A stretch of DNA of 64,000 nt from Pseudomonas tohonis. Its GTDB lineage: Bacteria > Pseudomonadota > Gammaproteobacteria > Pseudomonadales > Pseudomonadaceae. A model generated the notes under the pieces. It had not been told where the DNA came from and did no database searches. It worked only from the letters and a program-made list of their open reading frames with translations. Numbering within the stretch: position 1 is the stretch's first letter; every line of letters begins with the position of its first letter. Of the stretch, positions 38,375 to 47,241 are shown piece after piece. The stretch lies in assembly GCF_012767755.2 (NCBI RefSeq), contig NZ_AP023189.1, forward strand, positions 3,970,001-4,034,000, read 5' to 3'. The position numbers and the translations under genes were made by a program.

Positions 38375-39181
38375 ATGCCCATGGACCGGATCGAGGCCGC
38401 CCTCACCACCCTCAAATCCCTGCTGCTCGGCGACGAGACAATCATCCAGGGCTCGCACCAGCTGCGCCTGAAGGCGCTGAAGCACCGCCGGGAGATCGTG
38501 GTCGCCACCAACATGCGCCTGGTGATCTTCATCCGCCGCACGTTCGGCGGCTACCGCATGCACGACATCCGCTGGCAGGACCTGCAGGACGCCGCCATCG
38601 ACGAGAACCTGCTGCCGGGCCTGTTCGGCGCCGTGCTGAGCCTGCGCCTGTACAACGGCACCCTGGTGCGCATCGACGGCCTGGAGCCGGTGAGCGCCCG
38701 CGCCCTGTACGTCTACTGCCAGCAGCAGGAACAGGAATGGCGGGAGAAGAACCGCGTCCGCGGCATGGAGGAGCGTTCGGGGCTCGGCTTCATCGGCCTG
38801 CCGGGTAGCACGGGCGGCCCGGCTGCGCCGGGGGCTGCGGCCATCCCGGGCGCCGCGATGCCGGGAACCCCGGCCTTCGACGCGCTCTTTTCCGCGGCCT
38901 TCTCCGGCGCGACGCCTGGCACGGTCAGCCGCACGACCGTCGGCTCACCGCGCACCACCGTCGAGACCACGGTGGATGAAGGCGACTCCTTCTCCTTCCA
39001 GGGCAAGGGGGATCTCGGCGCACTGGCCGGCATGGCCAAGCTGATGAACCCGGCGACCGCCTCCGCCAGCGCCGACAAGCTGGCCAAGGGCATGGCCGAG
39101 GCGAAGAAGCAGTTCGACGCGGGCAAGCTTTCCGCCGCCGAGTACGAAAGCGCGAAAGCCAAGGTCCTCAGCAGCCTGTAA
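38375..39181 (+). CDS. PH-domain-like protein with C-terminal SHOCT domain
   Basis: A 268-residue cytosolic protein. The first ~120 residues form a bacterial PH-like domain (YokE/bPH type): LLGDETIIQGSHQLRLKAL, RREIVVATNMRLVIFIRRTF, GYRMHDIRWQDLQDAAIDEN and LYNGTLVRIDGLEPVSARAL. The middle is a Gly/Ala/Pro/Thr-rich linker. The last ~30 residues (AEAKKQFDAGKLSAAEYESA, KAKVLSSL) are a SHOCT short helical domain. Such proteins are thought to bind membranes or nucleic-acid partners, but the role is unknown. ATG at 38375 or 38381; the upstream frame to 38303 is not conserved-looking. Divergent from the RNA repair genes. Confidence 0.8.
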   Translation: MPMDRIEAALTTLKSLLLGDETIIQGSHQLRLKALKHRREIVVATNMRLVIFIRRTFGGYRMHDIRWQDLQDAAIDENLLPGLFGAVLSLRLYNGTLVRIDGLEPVSARALYVYCQQQEQEWREKNRVRGMEERSGLGFIGLPGSTGGPAAPGAAAIPGAAMPGTPAFDALFSAAFSGATPGTVSRTTVGSPRTTVETTVDEGDSFSFQGKGDLGALAGMAKLMNPATASASADKLAKGMAEAKKQFDAGKLSAAEYESAKAKVLSSL

Positions 39182-39293
39182 CCATCCGCCCAGCGCCGGC
39201 CGGCAAACAACCTGAACTCCCCGCCAACACCGGCGCTCTCTTGATCAATGGCCAGGCCCACGGCCTGCAACAACAAGATCAAGGGAGCCTGCG

Positions 39294-40799
39294 ATGAACT
39301 CGACCACCCTGCCCGCCGATGCCGCCCGGGAACGCGCGGCCACAGGCGACGACCCGCGCTGCTACGAGACCGACCTGCCGGCGCGCCTGGACCGCCTGCC
39401 CTGGGGCCGCTTCCACACGCTGCTGGTGATGGCGCTGGGCATCACCTGGCTGCTCGACGGCCTGGAGGTGACCCTCGCCGGCTCCGTGGCCGGCGCGCTC
39501 AAGGACAGCCCGGCGCTGCACCTGACCAATGCCGAGGTGGGCCTGGCCGGCGGCATGTACATCGCCGGCGCGGTGCTCGGCGCACTGTTCTTCGGCTGGC
39601 TCACCGACCGCATCGGCCGGCGCAAGATGTTCTTCCTCACCCTGGCCGTGTACATCAGCGCCACCGCCGCCACCGCCTTCGCCTGGAACATGTGGAGCTT
39701 CATGCTGTTCCGCTTCCTCACCGGGGCCGGCATCGGCGGCGAGTACTCGGCCATCAATTCGACCATCCAGGAGTTCACCCCGGCGCGCTTCCGCGGCTGG
39801 GTGGACCTGGGCATCAACGGCACCTTCTGGGTCGGCGCGGCCCTGGGCGCGGTGGGCTCGGTGATCCTGCTGGACCCGGACATCCTCGGCGGCGACATGG
39901 GCTGGCGGCTGTGCTTCGGCATCGGCGCGGCGCTGGGCCTGGTGATCCTGCTGATGCGCCTGTGGCTGCCGGAAAGCCCGCGCTGGCTGATGATCCACAA
40001 CCGGCCGCAGGAGGCCCTGGCGATCATCGACGATATCGAGGCGCGCTTCCGCCGCGAGGGCCACGCGCTTTCCAGCGTCGATCACCTGCCGAAGATGCGC
40101 CTGCGCGGCCGCGACCACACGCCCCTGAGCGAGGTGTTCCATACGCTGTTCAACGTGCACCGGCGCCGCGCCATCGTGGGCCTGAGCCTGCTCACCAGCC
40201 AGGCGTTCTTCTACAACGCCATCTTCTTCACCTACGCCCTGGTGCTGACCGATTTCTACGACGTGCCCAGCGAGAACGTGGGCTGGTACATCCTGCCCTT
40301 CGCCCTCGGCAACTTCTGCGGGCCGCTGCTGCTCGGCCGGCTGTTCGACCACGTGGGGCGGCGGGTGATGATCAGCGGCACCTACGTCATCTCCGGGGTG
40401 CTGCTGACGCTCAGCGGCTACCTGTTCCAGCAGGAGATGCTCGACGCCACCCAGCAGACCATCGCCTGGATGGTGATCTTCTTCTTCGCCTCGGCGGCGG
40501 CAAGCTCGGCCTACCTGACGGTGGCGGAGACCTTCCCGCTGGAGATCCGTGCCCTGGCCATCGCCGTGTTCTATGCCTTCGGCACCGGCCTGGGCGGCAT
40601 CATCGGCCCGCTGCTGTTCGGCCAACTGATCGAGAGCGCGGAACGCAGCAACGTGTTCATCGGCTACCTGATCGGCGCCGCCCTGATGATCGGCGCCGGC
40701 CTGGTTCAGGCCTTCTGGGGCGTGGCGGCGGAACGCCAGCCGCTGGAAAGCGTGGCGGCGCCCCTGTCGCAGGTGGACGCCGAGCCGCGCACGGCCTGA
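39294..40799 (+). CDS. MFS transporter, sugar/aromatic-acid type
   Basis: A 501-residue inner-membrane symporter with 12 helices. The two MFS signatures are clear: FFGWLTDRIGRRKMFFLTLA after TM2 and LLGRLFDHVGRRVMISGTYV after TM8, with the FRFLTGAGIGGEYSAINSTI and PESPRWLM motifs of the sugar-porter/metabolite-H+ symporter families. The cytosolic N-terminus is ~40 residues. Substrate unknown; nothing nearby shows a catabolic pathway. The AAGGGAG site precedes ATG 39294. Its stop codon abuts that of the convergent GFA gene with no gap. Confidence 0.88.
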   Translation: MNSTTLPADAARERAATGDDPRCYETDLPARLDRLPWGRFHTLLVMALGITWLLDGLEVTLAGSVAGALKDSPALHLTNAEVGLAGGMYIAGAVLGALFFGWLTDRIGRRKMFFLTLAVYISATAATAFAWNMWSFMLFRFLTGAGIGGEYSAINSTIQEFTPARFRGWVDLGINGTFWVGAALGAVGSVILLDPDILGGDMGWRLCFGIGAALGLVILLMRLWLPESPRWLMIHNRPQEALAIIDDIEARFRREGHALSSVDHLPKMRLRGRDHTPLSEVFHTLFNVHRRRAIVGLSLLTSQAFFYNAIFFTYALVLTDFYDVPSENVGWYILPFALGNFCGPLLLGRLFDHVGRRVMISGTYVISGVLLTLSGYLFQQEMLDATQQTIAWMVIFFFASAAASSAYLTVAETFPLEIRALAIAVFYAFGTGLGGIIGPLLFGQLIESAERSNVFIGYLIGAALMIGAGLVQAFWGVAAERQPLESVAAPLSQVDAEPRTA

Positions 40800-41288
40800 T
40801 CAGCGCTCCAGGCCCAGGCGCTGGTGCCACTGGGCGATGGATTCCTGCGGGTAGAGATCGAAGCGCTGGTCCCCGGCGCCGGCCTCAACCTCCACCCAGT
40901 CGGCCTTCGAGCCGAGCATCAGGTGGGTGTGCTCCGGCGGCACCGGCAGGGGCGTGTCGATGGCCGAGGCGAAGGGATGGATCAACTCCGGCCACTCTGG
41001 GCTGAACAGCCACAGCCCGGAGCCGCACAACGTGCAGAAATGCCGCTCGGCGGTGCTGGCGTGAGCCCGTGCGTCGCCCTCCTCCCTGAGCCGCGCGTGA
41101 TAGACGCCGATGTGCTTGCGCCCGGTGACCTTGAGGCTCTTCGCGTCAGCGGACAGGTTGATGGCATAGCCGCCCCCGCCCTGGGTCTTGCGGCAGATGG
41201 AGCAATAGCAGCGCTGGTAGGGATAGGGATGGGCGCTGTCGAGGCTGAAGACCACGGCTTGGCAGTGGCAGGAACCTTCCAGGTGCAT
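40800..41288 (-). CDS. GFA-family (CENP-V/Gfa-like) zinc protein
   Basis: A 162-residue protein with the GFA zinc-binding fold: Cys7/Cys9 (GSCHCQAV), Cys27-x-Cys29-xx-Cys32 (RCYCSICRKTQGG) and Cys85-xx-Cys88 (HFCTLCGSGLWLF). The founding member, Gfa of Paracoccus, was reported to help form S-hydroxymethylglutathione, but most members are uncharacterised. All metal ligands are present. ATG 41288 starts just before the conserved EGSCHC. Single gene; convergent with the MFS gene. Confidence 0.87.
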   Translation of the reverse strand: MHLEGSCHCQAVVFSLDSAHPYPYQRCYCSICRKTQGGGGYAINLSADAKSLKVTGRKHIGVYHARLREEGDARAHASTAERHFCTLCGSGLWLFSPEWPELIHPFASAIDTPLPVPPEHTHLMLGSKADWVEVEAGAGDQRFDLYPQESIAQWHQRLGLER

Positions 41289-41902
41289 GACGACCTCCCG
41301 GGTCGAATGGGTTCAGGGCATCTGGACAGGCGTATCGCGGTTTTGCACGGGGCAATTCGTCGGGTTGCACCCAACCGTAGGAGCGAATTCATTCGCGAAT
41401 GGGTGGAGCGCAGCGAGACCCACGATCGCAAGCCCGGAGGAAGCCCCAATGGTGGATGAAAAGAGCGCCATCCACTCTACGCCCCGGTCGACCCCGTGGG
41501 GCGGGTGAAACCCGCGTGTATGCATGCACGAACCGTCGGGCTCCACCCGGCCCGCAGCGGCTCCGTACCCTGTAGGGGCGACTTCAGTCGCCAAGGAGCG
41601 CGCAGCGCTCCCGGCCAGGCACAGCGCCGATCGTAGGAGCGAATTCATTCGCGAAATGGGTGGAGCGCAGCGAGGCCTGCCATTGCGGCTCGAACACCCT
41701 CAATTGGTGGGTGAAAAGAGCGCCATCCACCCTACGCACCGGTTGGCGCGGTGGCTCGGGACTGGGCTCATGTGTAGGGTGGACCACGCTTCACCGGTCC
41801 ACCTTGCGTGCTTCCCGGCAGCACCGCCTGGTGGATGAAAAGAGCGTCATCCACCCTACGCCCGGCATGACTCCGTGCTGGGGTTGTCGGGTTGCAGCCG
41901 AC
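41289..41902. repeat. Cluster of intergenic palindromic repeats
   Basis: About 610 bp with no credible gene and at least seven repeat units. Two copies of CGTAGGAGCGAATTCATTCG (41376 and 41632) each run into a TGGGTGGAGCGCAGCGAG block. One TGTAGGGGCGACTTCAGTCG lies at 41570. Three hairpins of the GGTGGATGA...CATCCACCCTACGC type lie at 41451, 41706 and 41830. One GGTGGACC/GGTCCACC hairpin spans 41778-41803. The units alternate in a mosaic typical of BIME clusters. Confidence 0.75.
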
Positions 41903-42139
41903 CTACAACAGCCAGATTGCCAGTAGCAGGACGAGTACGCAGACCACCAGCCCGACGGCAGAGACCCAGGCGGATTCGGACATGTCATCCAGGAAGCGCC
42001 CCCGTGGGTAGCGGCCGAGCGTGAAGGCTTTCACGAAAGGCCAACCAATCCAGAACAGCACCCCCTCCACCAGCACTTCGAGGACTGCACGGAGAAGCCA
42101 GCCGATAACCCGTATCACCCCACCCAAAATCTCATCCAT
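41903..42139 (-). CDS. Small two-helix membrane protein
   Basis: Unrecognised 78-residue inner-membrane protein with two hydrophobic segments (VIGWLLRAVLEVLVEGVLFW and AVGLVVCVLVLLLAIWLL) joined by a basic/acidic loop (GRYPRGRFLDDMSES). Last gene of a tight minus-strand cluster: it starts 3 bases after the preceding stop. Real by composition and spacing; function unknown. Confidence 0.7.
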   Translation of the reverse strand: MDEILGGVIRVIGWLLRAVLEVLVEGVLFWIGWPFVKAFTLGRYPRGRFLDDMSESAWVSAVGLVVCVLVLLLAIWLL

Positions 42140-42142
42140 GCC

Positions 42143-42490
42143 TTACTCGCACGCCCCGCGCTGGAAGAAGAAGTAGCCCATGTAGCGCAGCACCATTTCC
42201 CGTTCGCCGATGGAGACGATGCTGTAGTGGCCCATGCCCTCGGTGCTGATGGTGTCGCCCTCTACGCGATAGGCACCGCTCTGGGTGAAGCCGCCCATGC
42301 TGTAGTCGAGGGTGCCCTCGCGGGTGAAGTCGTAGGTGGAGTTGTCGGGTTCGCGTTCGCCATCCTGGGTCGGGGCCAGGCCCTTGAGGCACCAGGGGCC
42401 GTAGAGGTCGTCGAGACGGTAATCGGCGGCGCCGGCGTTGGCGGCAAGCAGCAGCGTGGCGAGCAGCAGGGCGAGCGATGCGGGCTTCAT
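42143..42490 (-). CDS. Small secreted protein, probably periplasmic
   Basis: A 115-residue product with a clear signal peptide (MKPASLALLLATLLLAANAG, then AADY). The mature part reads DDLYGPWCLKGLAP, TYDFTREGTLDYSMGGFTQS, GAYRVEGDTISTEG, MGHYSIVSIGEREMVLRYMG. This strand-rich pattern recalls small lipocalin-like or META-type envelope proteins, but the family is not certain. Two cysteines (one near each end) could form a disulfide. The start is 2 bases after the upstream stop, which indicates an operon. Confidence 0.72.
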   Translation of the reverse strand: MKPASLALLLATLLLAANAGAADYRLDDLYGPWCLKGLAPTQDGEREPDNSTYDFTREGTLDYSMGGFTQSGAYRVEGDTISTEGMGHYSIVSIGEREMVLRYMGYFFFQRGACE

Positions 42491-42492
42491 GG

Positions 42493-43062
42493 TCAATCCC
42501 CGGATGGCAGGAGTGTGGAGATCTCGATGGCCTGCATGATCACGGGATGCAGCGTCGGCCAGGCGAGCTTGAGCAGTTGCGGGAGCAGCACGATGAAGAA
42601 AGCCAGGCCGGCGAGCAGGCGCAGGCCCTGGCAATCGGCGTTGCGGTAGAGGGCCCTGGCCACGCGCGCCAGGTAATGCAGGGCGACCAGTATCGGGCCG
42701 TAGAACATCGCCAGCAGGCCCAGCATCCGCAGGTCGAACGTCGGTTCCGGGTCGCCCTGGCGCAGGCTTTCCTGGCCCGGGTCGAGCAGCAGCCCGAACA
42801 GCAGGGTGCGTATGCCGATCAGCAGCAGCGCGCAGGTGATCAGGTTGCCCGGCAGCGAGGCCCTGGCCGGCTCGATCACCAGCGCACGCACCAGGCCGGC
42901 GGTGCCCGCCCAGGCGCCCAGCAGCAGAAACGCCGAGAGCAGATGCCCCTGCCAGGGCAACAGCAGGGAGAGCAGCGCCAGCGGCAGGGCCGTGAGCACC
43001 CCGAACATCAGGTAGCAGAACGTGCGCAACGCAACGAGGACGGAGCATCGGGAAGCACTCAT
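42493..43062 (-). CDS. Hypothetical multi-pass membrane protein
   Basis: A 189-residue protein with about five hydrophobic segments (FCYLMFGVLTALPLALLSLL, LLSAFLLLGAWAGTAGLV, LITCALLLIGIRTLLFGLLL, MLGLLAMFYGPILVALHYLA, LLAGLAFFIVLLPQLLKLAW). No recognised family motif. The ATG at 43062 is used; a GTG at 43071 is nearly equivalent. First of three tightly packed envelope genes, 67 bases downstream of the cytosine deaminase gene on the same strand. Confidence 0.7.
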   Translation of the reverse strand: MSASRCSVLVALRTFCYLMFGVLTALPLALLSLLLPWQGHLLSAFLLLGAWAGTAGLVRALVIEPARASLPGNLITCALLLIGIRTLLFGLLLDPGQESLRQGDPEPTFDLRMLGLLAMFYGPILVALHYLARVARALYRNADCQGLRLLAGLAFFIVLLPQLLKLAWPTLHPVIMQAIEISTLLPSGD

Positions 43063-43128
43063 GGCCGGCACCGACGGCTGGCCGGGAGGGGCGTGGGTGG
43101 CATGCGTACGTCCTTGTACCGGGCGGGG

Positions 43129-43566
43129 CTATTCGCCGATGTCTTCGTTCCAGAGCTCCGGGCGGGCCTGGATGAAGTCCTCCATCAGGGCGATGCAGGT
43201 TTCGTCCTGCAGCACCTCGACCTCGACGCCACGGGAGCGCAGCAGTTCTTCCTCGCCGAGGAAGGTGCGGTTCTCGCCGACGATGATGCGCGGGATGCCG
43301 TAGAGGAGGATCGCGCCGCTGCACATGGAGCACGGCGACAGCGTGGTGTAGAGCACCGACTCGCGGTAGACGCTGGCGGGCTGGCGGCCGGCGTTCTCGA
43401 AGGCGTCCATCTCGCCATGGCGGATGGCGCTGCCTTCCTGGACCCGGCGGTTGTGGCCACGACCGATGATGCGGCCCTTGTGGACGATGACCGAGCCGAT
43501 GGGGATGCCGCCCTCGGCAAGCCCCTGGCGGGCTTCGTCGATGGCGGCCTGCATGAATGCGTCCAT
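43129..43566 (-). CDS. Cytosine deaminase, yeast Fcy1-like
   Basis: A 145-residue zinc deaminase of the CDA superfamily. Zinc ligands are His50 with the proton-shuttle Glu52 (AIRHGEMDAFENAGR) and Cys79/Cys82 (TTLSPCSMCSGAILLYG). The resemblance to yeast Fcy1 is strong and runs to the end: GGIPIGSVIV, RGHNRRVQEGSA, ESVLYTTLSPC, GIPRIIVGEN and the terminal RPELWNEDIGE. It should convert cytosine to uracil for pyrimidine salvage. This is a different fold from the bacterial CodA amidohydrolase. AAGGAG precedes the ATG at 43566. No codB-type permease adjoins it. Confidence 0.88.
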   Translation of the reverse strand: MDAFMQAAIDEARQGLAEGGIPIGSVIVHKGRIIGRGHNRRVQEGSAIRHGEMDAFENAGRQPASVYRESVLYTTLSPCSMCSGAILLYGIPRIIVGENRTFLGEEELLRSRGVEVEVLQDETCIALMEDFIQARPELWNEDIGE

Positions 43567-43696
43567 GGTGATGCTCCTTGCGCGATTGCGGCGATGGAGC
43601 GAACGCTACGAGATGGCCGGCGGGCTGTCCACTGGCGCGTGACGGGATGTGGCGAGGCCGGGTGCGCCGTGCCGGCATCGGCACGGCGTGCGGGCA

Positions 43697-45058
43697 TCAG
43701 CGCTCGCGCAGGGCCTCGGCGCGGGCGCGGATGATGGGCTTGAGCAGGTAGCTGAGGATGCTCTTCTTGCCGGTCATGATGTCCACCGAGGCGACCATGC
43801 CGGGGATGATCAGCAACGGTTTATCGTCGCTGCCCAGGTGGCTTTTGCGGGTGCGCAGCTTGATCAGGTAGAAGCTGTTGCCGTCCTCGTCGGTGATGGT
43901 GTCCGCGCCGATCTGCTCCAGGTCGGCCTGCAGGCCGCCGTAGATGGTGTAGTCGTAGGCGGTGAACTTGACCATGGCCTTCTGCCCTGGGTGGAGGAAG
44001 GCGATGTCCTGGGGCCGGATGCGCGCCTCCACCAGCAGGGTGTCGTCCAGCGGCACGATCTCCACCAGGTCGCTGCCCGGCTGGATCACCCCGCCGATGG
44101 TGTTGACCAGCAGTTGCTTGACGATGCCGCGCACCGGGGAGGTGACCAGGGTGCGGTTGACCCGGTCCTCCAGTGCCTTGCCGGTGGCCTCGGCCTTGCT
44201 CAGGTCGGTGCGTGCCTCGTTGAGCTGGGTGAGCGCCTCGCTGCGGAAGCGCGAGCGGGTCTCGGCGATCTTCTGCTCCACTTCCTTGATCGCCGACTCG
44301 GCGCGGGGAATGGCCAGGTTGGTGGCTTCGAGCTGGCCACGGTTCTCCACCTCGGCGCGACGCAGGCGCAGCACCTCGACCTTGGAGATCGCGCCGTCGG
44401 CCACCAGGGGTTCGGAGATGGCGATCTCCTGGCGCAGCAGCTCCAGGCTGTTGCGGTACTGGCCCTGCTTGGAGGCGAACTCGCGCAGTTCCTGCTGCTT
44501 CTGTACCAGTTGTTCCTCAAGGCCGGCGACCTCGTCGCGCAGCTGTTGCTGGCGGCTGCGGAACAGCGCTTCCTCGCTCTGCGCCTGGCCGGGGGCCTTG
44601 GCGCGCAGGGTGTCGTCGATGGCCAGCTCGCGGCCCTCCACTTCGGCGCTCAGGCGCTCGACGCGCAGGGCCATGGCGACGCGGTCGGCATCGGTCTCGC
44701 CGACGTTGGACTGGAAGCGCGTGGCGTCCAGGCGCAACAGCGGGTCACCCACTTCGACCACCTGCCCTTCGTGCACGAACATCTCGGAGACGATGCCGCC
44801 TTCGAGGTTGGAGATCTTCTGCAGCTTGGACGAGGGAATGGCCTTGCCTTCGCCCCGGGTGACTTCGTCGATCTCGGCGAAGTGGGCCCAGAAGCCGAGG
44901 AACAGGGTGAAGCCGATCAGCGTCCAGATGGTCAGGCGCACCACGCGGGGCGCGTCTTCGACCAGCGCCTTGCTGACTTCCGGCAGGGGCTGGCCGGACA
45001 GGTCTTCGCGCCCCTTGAAATAGTCCAGCAGCGAGTGGAGCGGAGACTTACGCGACAC
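43697..45058 (-). CDS. lapC: Type I secretion membrane-fusion protein (LapC/HlyD family)
   Basis: A 453-residue periplasmic adaptor that bridges the ABC exporter and the TolC-like channel. One N-terminal membrane helix (LTIWTLIGFTLFLGFWAHFA), a biotinyl-lipoyl half (ISNLEGGIVSEMFVHEGQVV), a long coiled-coil (about 130-310, for example RQQQLRDEVAGLEEQLVQKQ) and the HlyD C-terminal hallmark (VRGIVKQLLVNTIGGVIQPG, PGMVASVDIMTGKKSILSYL) are all present. The start is a GTG at 45058 lying inside the last codons of lapB, so the two overlap by 11 bases. It serves the adhesin encoded divergently at 48942. Confidence 0.9.
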   Translation of the reverse strand: MSRKSPLHSLLDYFKGREDLSGQPLPEVSKALVEDAPRVVRLTIWTLIGFTLFLGFWAHFAEIDEVTRGEGKAIPSSKLQKISNLEGGIVSEMFVHEGQVVEVGDPLLRLDATRFQSNVGETDADRVAMALRVERLSAEVEGRELAIDDTLRAKAPGQAQSEEALFRSRQQQLRDEVAGLEEQLVQKQQELREFASKQGQYRNSLELLRQEIAISEPLVADGAISKVEVLRLRRAEVENRGQLEATNLAIPRAESAIKEVEQKIAETRSRFRSEALTQLNEARTDLSKAEATGKALEDRVNRTLVTSPVRGIVKQLLVNTIGGVIQPGSDLVEIVPLDDTLLVEARIRPQDIAFLHPGQKAMVKFTAYDYTIYGGLQADLEQIGADTITDEDGNSFYLIKLRTRKSHLGSDDKPLLIIPGMVASVDIMTGKKSILSYLLKPIIRARAEALRER

Positions 45059-47204
45059 TGATCTGCCCCTTCTTCAGCGCTTCCATCACGGCATCCTTCG
45101 GGCCGTCGGCGATGATCTGTCCCTTGTCGACGATCAGCAGGCGGTCCACCAGCGAAAGCATGGAGGCACGGTGGGTGACCAGCAGCACGGTCTTGTTGGC
45201 GATCACCGCGTTGAGGCGCTGCTTGAGGCGTTCCTCGCCGGTGTTGTCCATGGAGCTGGTGGGCTCGTCCAGCAACAGGATGGGCGGGTCGAGCAGCAGT
45301 GCGCGGGCCAGGGCGACGTTCTGCCGCTGGCCGCCGGACAGGTTCTGCCCGCGCTCGCCGACCTGCAGCTCGTAGCCCTGCGGGTGCAGGCGCACGAATT
45401 CGTGGACGCCGGACAGCTCGGCCGCCTGCAGCACCAGTTCGTCCTCGACGTAGCGGGCGCCGGAAACCAGGTTGTCGCGCAGGGTGCCGGCCAGCAGCTG
45501 GATGTCCTGGGGCACGTAGCCGATGTTGTGGCGCAGGTCGCTGACATCGAGCTGGCGCACGTCGACGCCGTCGATCAGCAGGCTGCCGGAATCGGGCTGG
45601 TAGAGGCCGACGATGAGCTTGGCCAGGGAGCTCTTGCCCGAGCCGCTGCGGCCGACGATGCCGATCTTCTCGCCGGGGCGGACGATCAGGTTGATGTTGC
45701 TGAGCGCCGGGGCCTGCTGGTTCGGGTAGGTGAACTCGAGCTGGCGCATCTCGATGGCGCCCTGCAGGGTCTGGCGCGTCAGCGGACGCTCGTCCTCGTG
45801 GCGCTCCTGCGGCAGTTCCATCATGTGGTTGACCGAGTGCATGGTCAGGCGCGCCTGCTGGTAGCGCGTGATCAGCCCGGAAAGCTGGGTCATCGGGCCG
45901 AGGGCGCGGCCGTTGAGCATGTAGCAGGCGATCAGGCCGCCCATGCTGAGGTCGCCGGCGATGATCAGGTAGACGCCGGCGACGATCATCACCACGCCGG
46001 CCAGCTGCTGGATCAGCAGGGTGATGTTGAGCGACAGGCTGGACAGCATCTTCACCCGCAGCTCGAGGCGGCCGAGGGTGCCGATGGTCTGCTCCCAGAG
46101 GTACTGGCGCTCGCTCTCGGCGTTGTTGACCTTGACCGCATCGAGGCCGGCCAGGGTCTCGATCAGGCTGGACTGGCGCTCGGCGGAGAGCGCCATGGTG
46201 CGGTCCATGGTCTCCACCAGGGGCTTCTGCAGCAGCCAGCCGATGGTCAGCGCGAGGGCGAAGGCGACCACGGGGATCCACACCAGGTGGCCGCCGAGGA
46301 TGCCGATCACCAGGAGGATCAGCAGGGTGAACGGCAGGTCGATCACGCTGGTCATGGTCAGCGAGGCGAGGAAGTCCCGCAGCGACTGGAACTCGTGGAT
46401 GTTCTGGGCAAAGCTGCCGACCCGCGCGGGGCGGTGCTTCATGGCCATGCCGACGATGCGCTCGAACAGGGTGGCCGAGATGATCATGTCGGTCTTCTTG
46501 CCGGCGAGATCGAGGCACAGCCCGCGCATGGTCTTGAGCAGCAGGTCGAACAGGTAGGCGCCGGAGATGCCGATGGCCAGCACCCAGAGGGTGGCGGCGG
46601 CCTGGTTGGGCACCACGCGGTCGTAGACGTTCATGACGAACAACGGCGCACCGAGGCCGATCAGGTTGATCAGCAGGCTGGCGGCCACGGCATCTATATA
46701 GAGCCAGCGCGAACGCTTGAGGGTGTCGCGGAACCAGTGGCGCGCCCGGGGTATCAGGCTGCCGTGGTTGATGTCGAACTTGTGCTGCGGCTGGGCGAAG
46801 AAGGACTGGCCGGCATAGTCCTGGGCCAGCAGCTCGCGCTTGACCCGCACTTCGCCGCCATCGCTTTCGCTGAGCAGCAGGCGCGCGTCGCCGTTCTCCT
46901 CCCAGGCCAGCAACAGGGCGCAGCGCCCTTCCTTGAGCAGCAGCAGCGCCGGCAGCGCGATCGCCGGGATCTGTTCCAGCTTGCGTTGCAGCAGGCGCCC
47001 CTGCAGGCCCGCCCGGGCCGCCGCACGGGGCAGCAGCTCGGGGGTCAGGCGTTGGCCGGGCAGCGGCAGGCCGGCGGTGAGCATGGCCCGGCTGGCCGGC
47101 CGCTGGTGTTGCAGGCAGAGGGAAAGCAGGCTGTCCAGGAGTGGATCATCTAGCTGACCGCGTGGATCGTTGTTGAAGGGGGCTCGGCTGACTTCTGGAT
47201 CCAC
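45048..47204 (-). CDS. lapB: Type I secretion ABC transporter (LapB type)
   Basis: A 718-residue exporter. The N-terminal ~140 residues are a C39-peptidase-like domain without a recognisable catalytic Cys motif, as in RTX-type exporters whose substrates keep their leader. The membrane domain spans about 160-440 (LYIDAVAASLLINLIGLGAP, LPFTLLILLVIGILGGHLVW). The ATPase has Walker A GRSGSGKSS, Q-loop YVPQDIQLLAGTLRDNL, signature LSGGQRQ, Walker B ILLLDEPTSSMD and the switch VTHRASML. The start is GTG at 47204. Close to LapB of P. fluorescens and P. putida, which exports the LapA adhesin. Overlaps lapC. Confidence 0.92.
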   Translation of the reverse strand: MDPEVSRAPFNNDPRGQLDDPLLDSLLSLCLQHQRPASRAMLTAGLPLPGQRLTPELLPRAAARAGLQGRLLQRKLEQIPAIALPALLLLKEGRCALLLAWEENGDARLLLSESDGGEVRVKRELLAQDYAGQSFFAQPQHKFDINHGSLIPRARHWFRDTLKRSRWLYIDAVAASLLINLIGLGAPLFVMNVYDRVVPNQAAATLWVLAIGISGAYLFDLLLKTMRGLCLDLAGKKTDMIISATLFERIVGMAMKHRPARVGSFAQNIHEFQSLRDFLASLTMTSVIDLPFTLLILLVIGILGGHLVWIPVVAFALALTIGWLLQKPLVETMDRTMALSAERQSSLIETLAGLDAVKVNNAESERQYLWEQTIGTLGRLELRVKMLSSLSLNITLLIQQLAGVVMIVAGVYLIIAGDLSMGGLIACYMLNGRALGPMTQLSGLITRYQQARLTMHSVNHMMELPQERHEDERPLTRQTLQGAIEMRQLEFTYPNQQAPALSNINLIVRPGEKIGIVGRSGSGKSSLAKLIVGLYQPDSGSLLIDGVDVRQLDVSDLRHNIGYVPQDIQLLAGTLRDNLVSGARYVEDELVLQAAELSGVHEFVRLHPQGYELQVGERGQNLSGGQRQNVALARALLLDPPILLLDEPTSSMDNTGEERLKQRLNAVIANKTVLLVTHRASMLSLVDRLLIVDKGQIIADGPKDAVMEALKKGQISVA

Positions 47205-47241
47205 GCTTGGACACTCTTTCTCTTCAGGGACGGGTGAAGTC

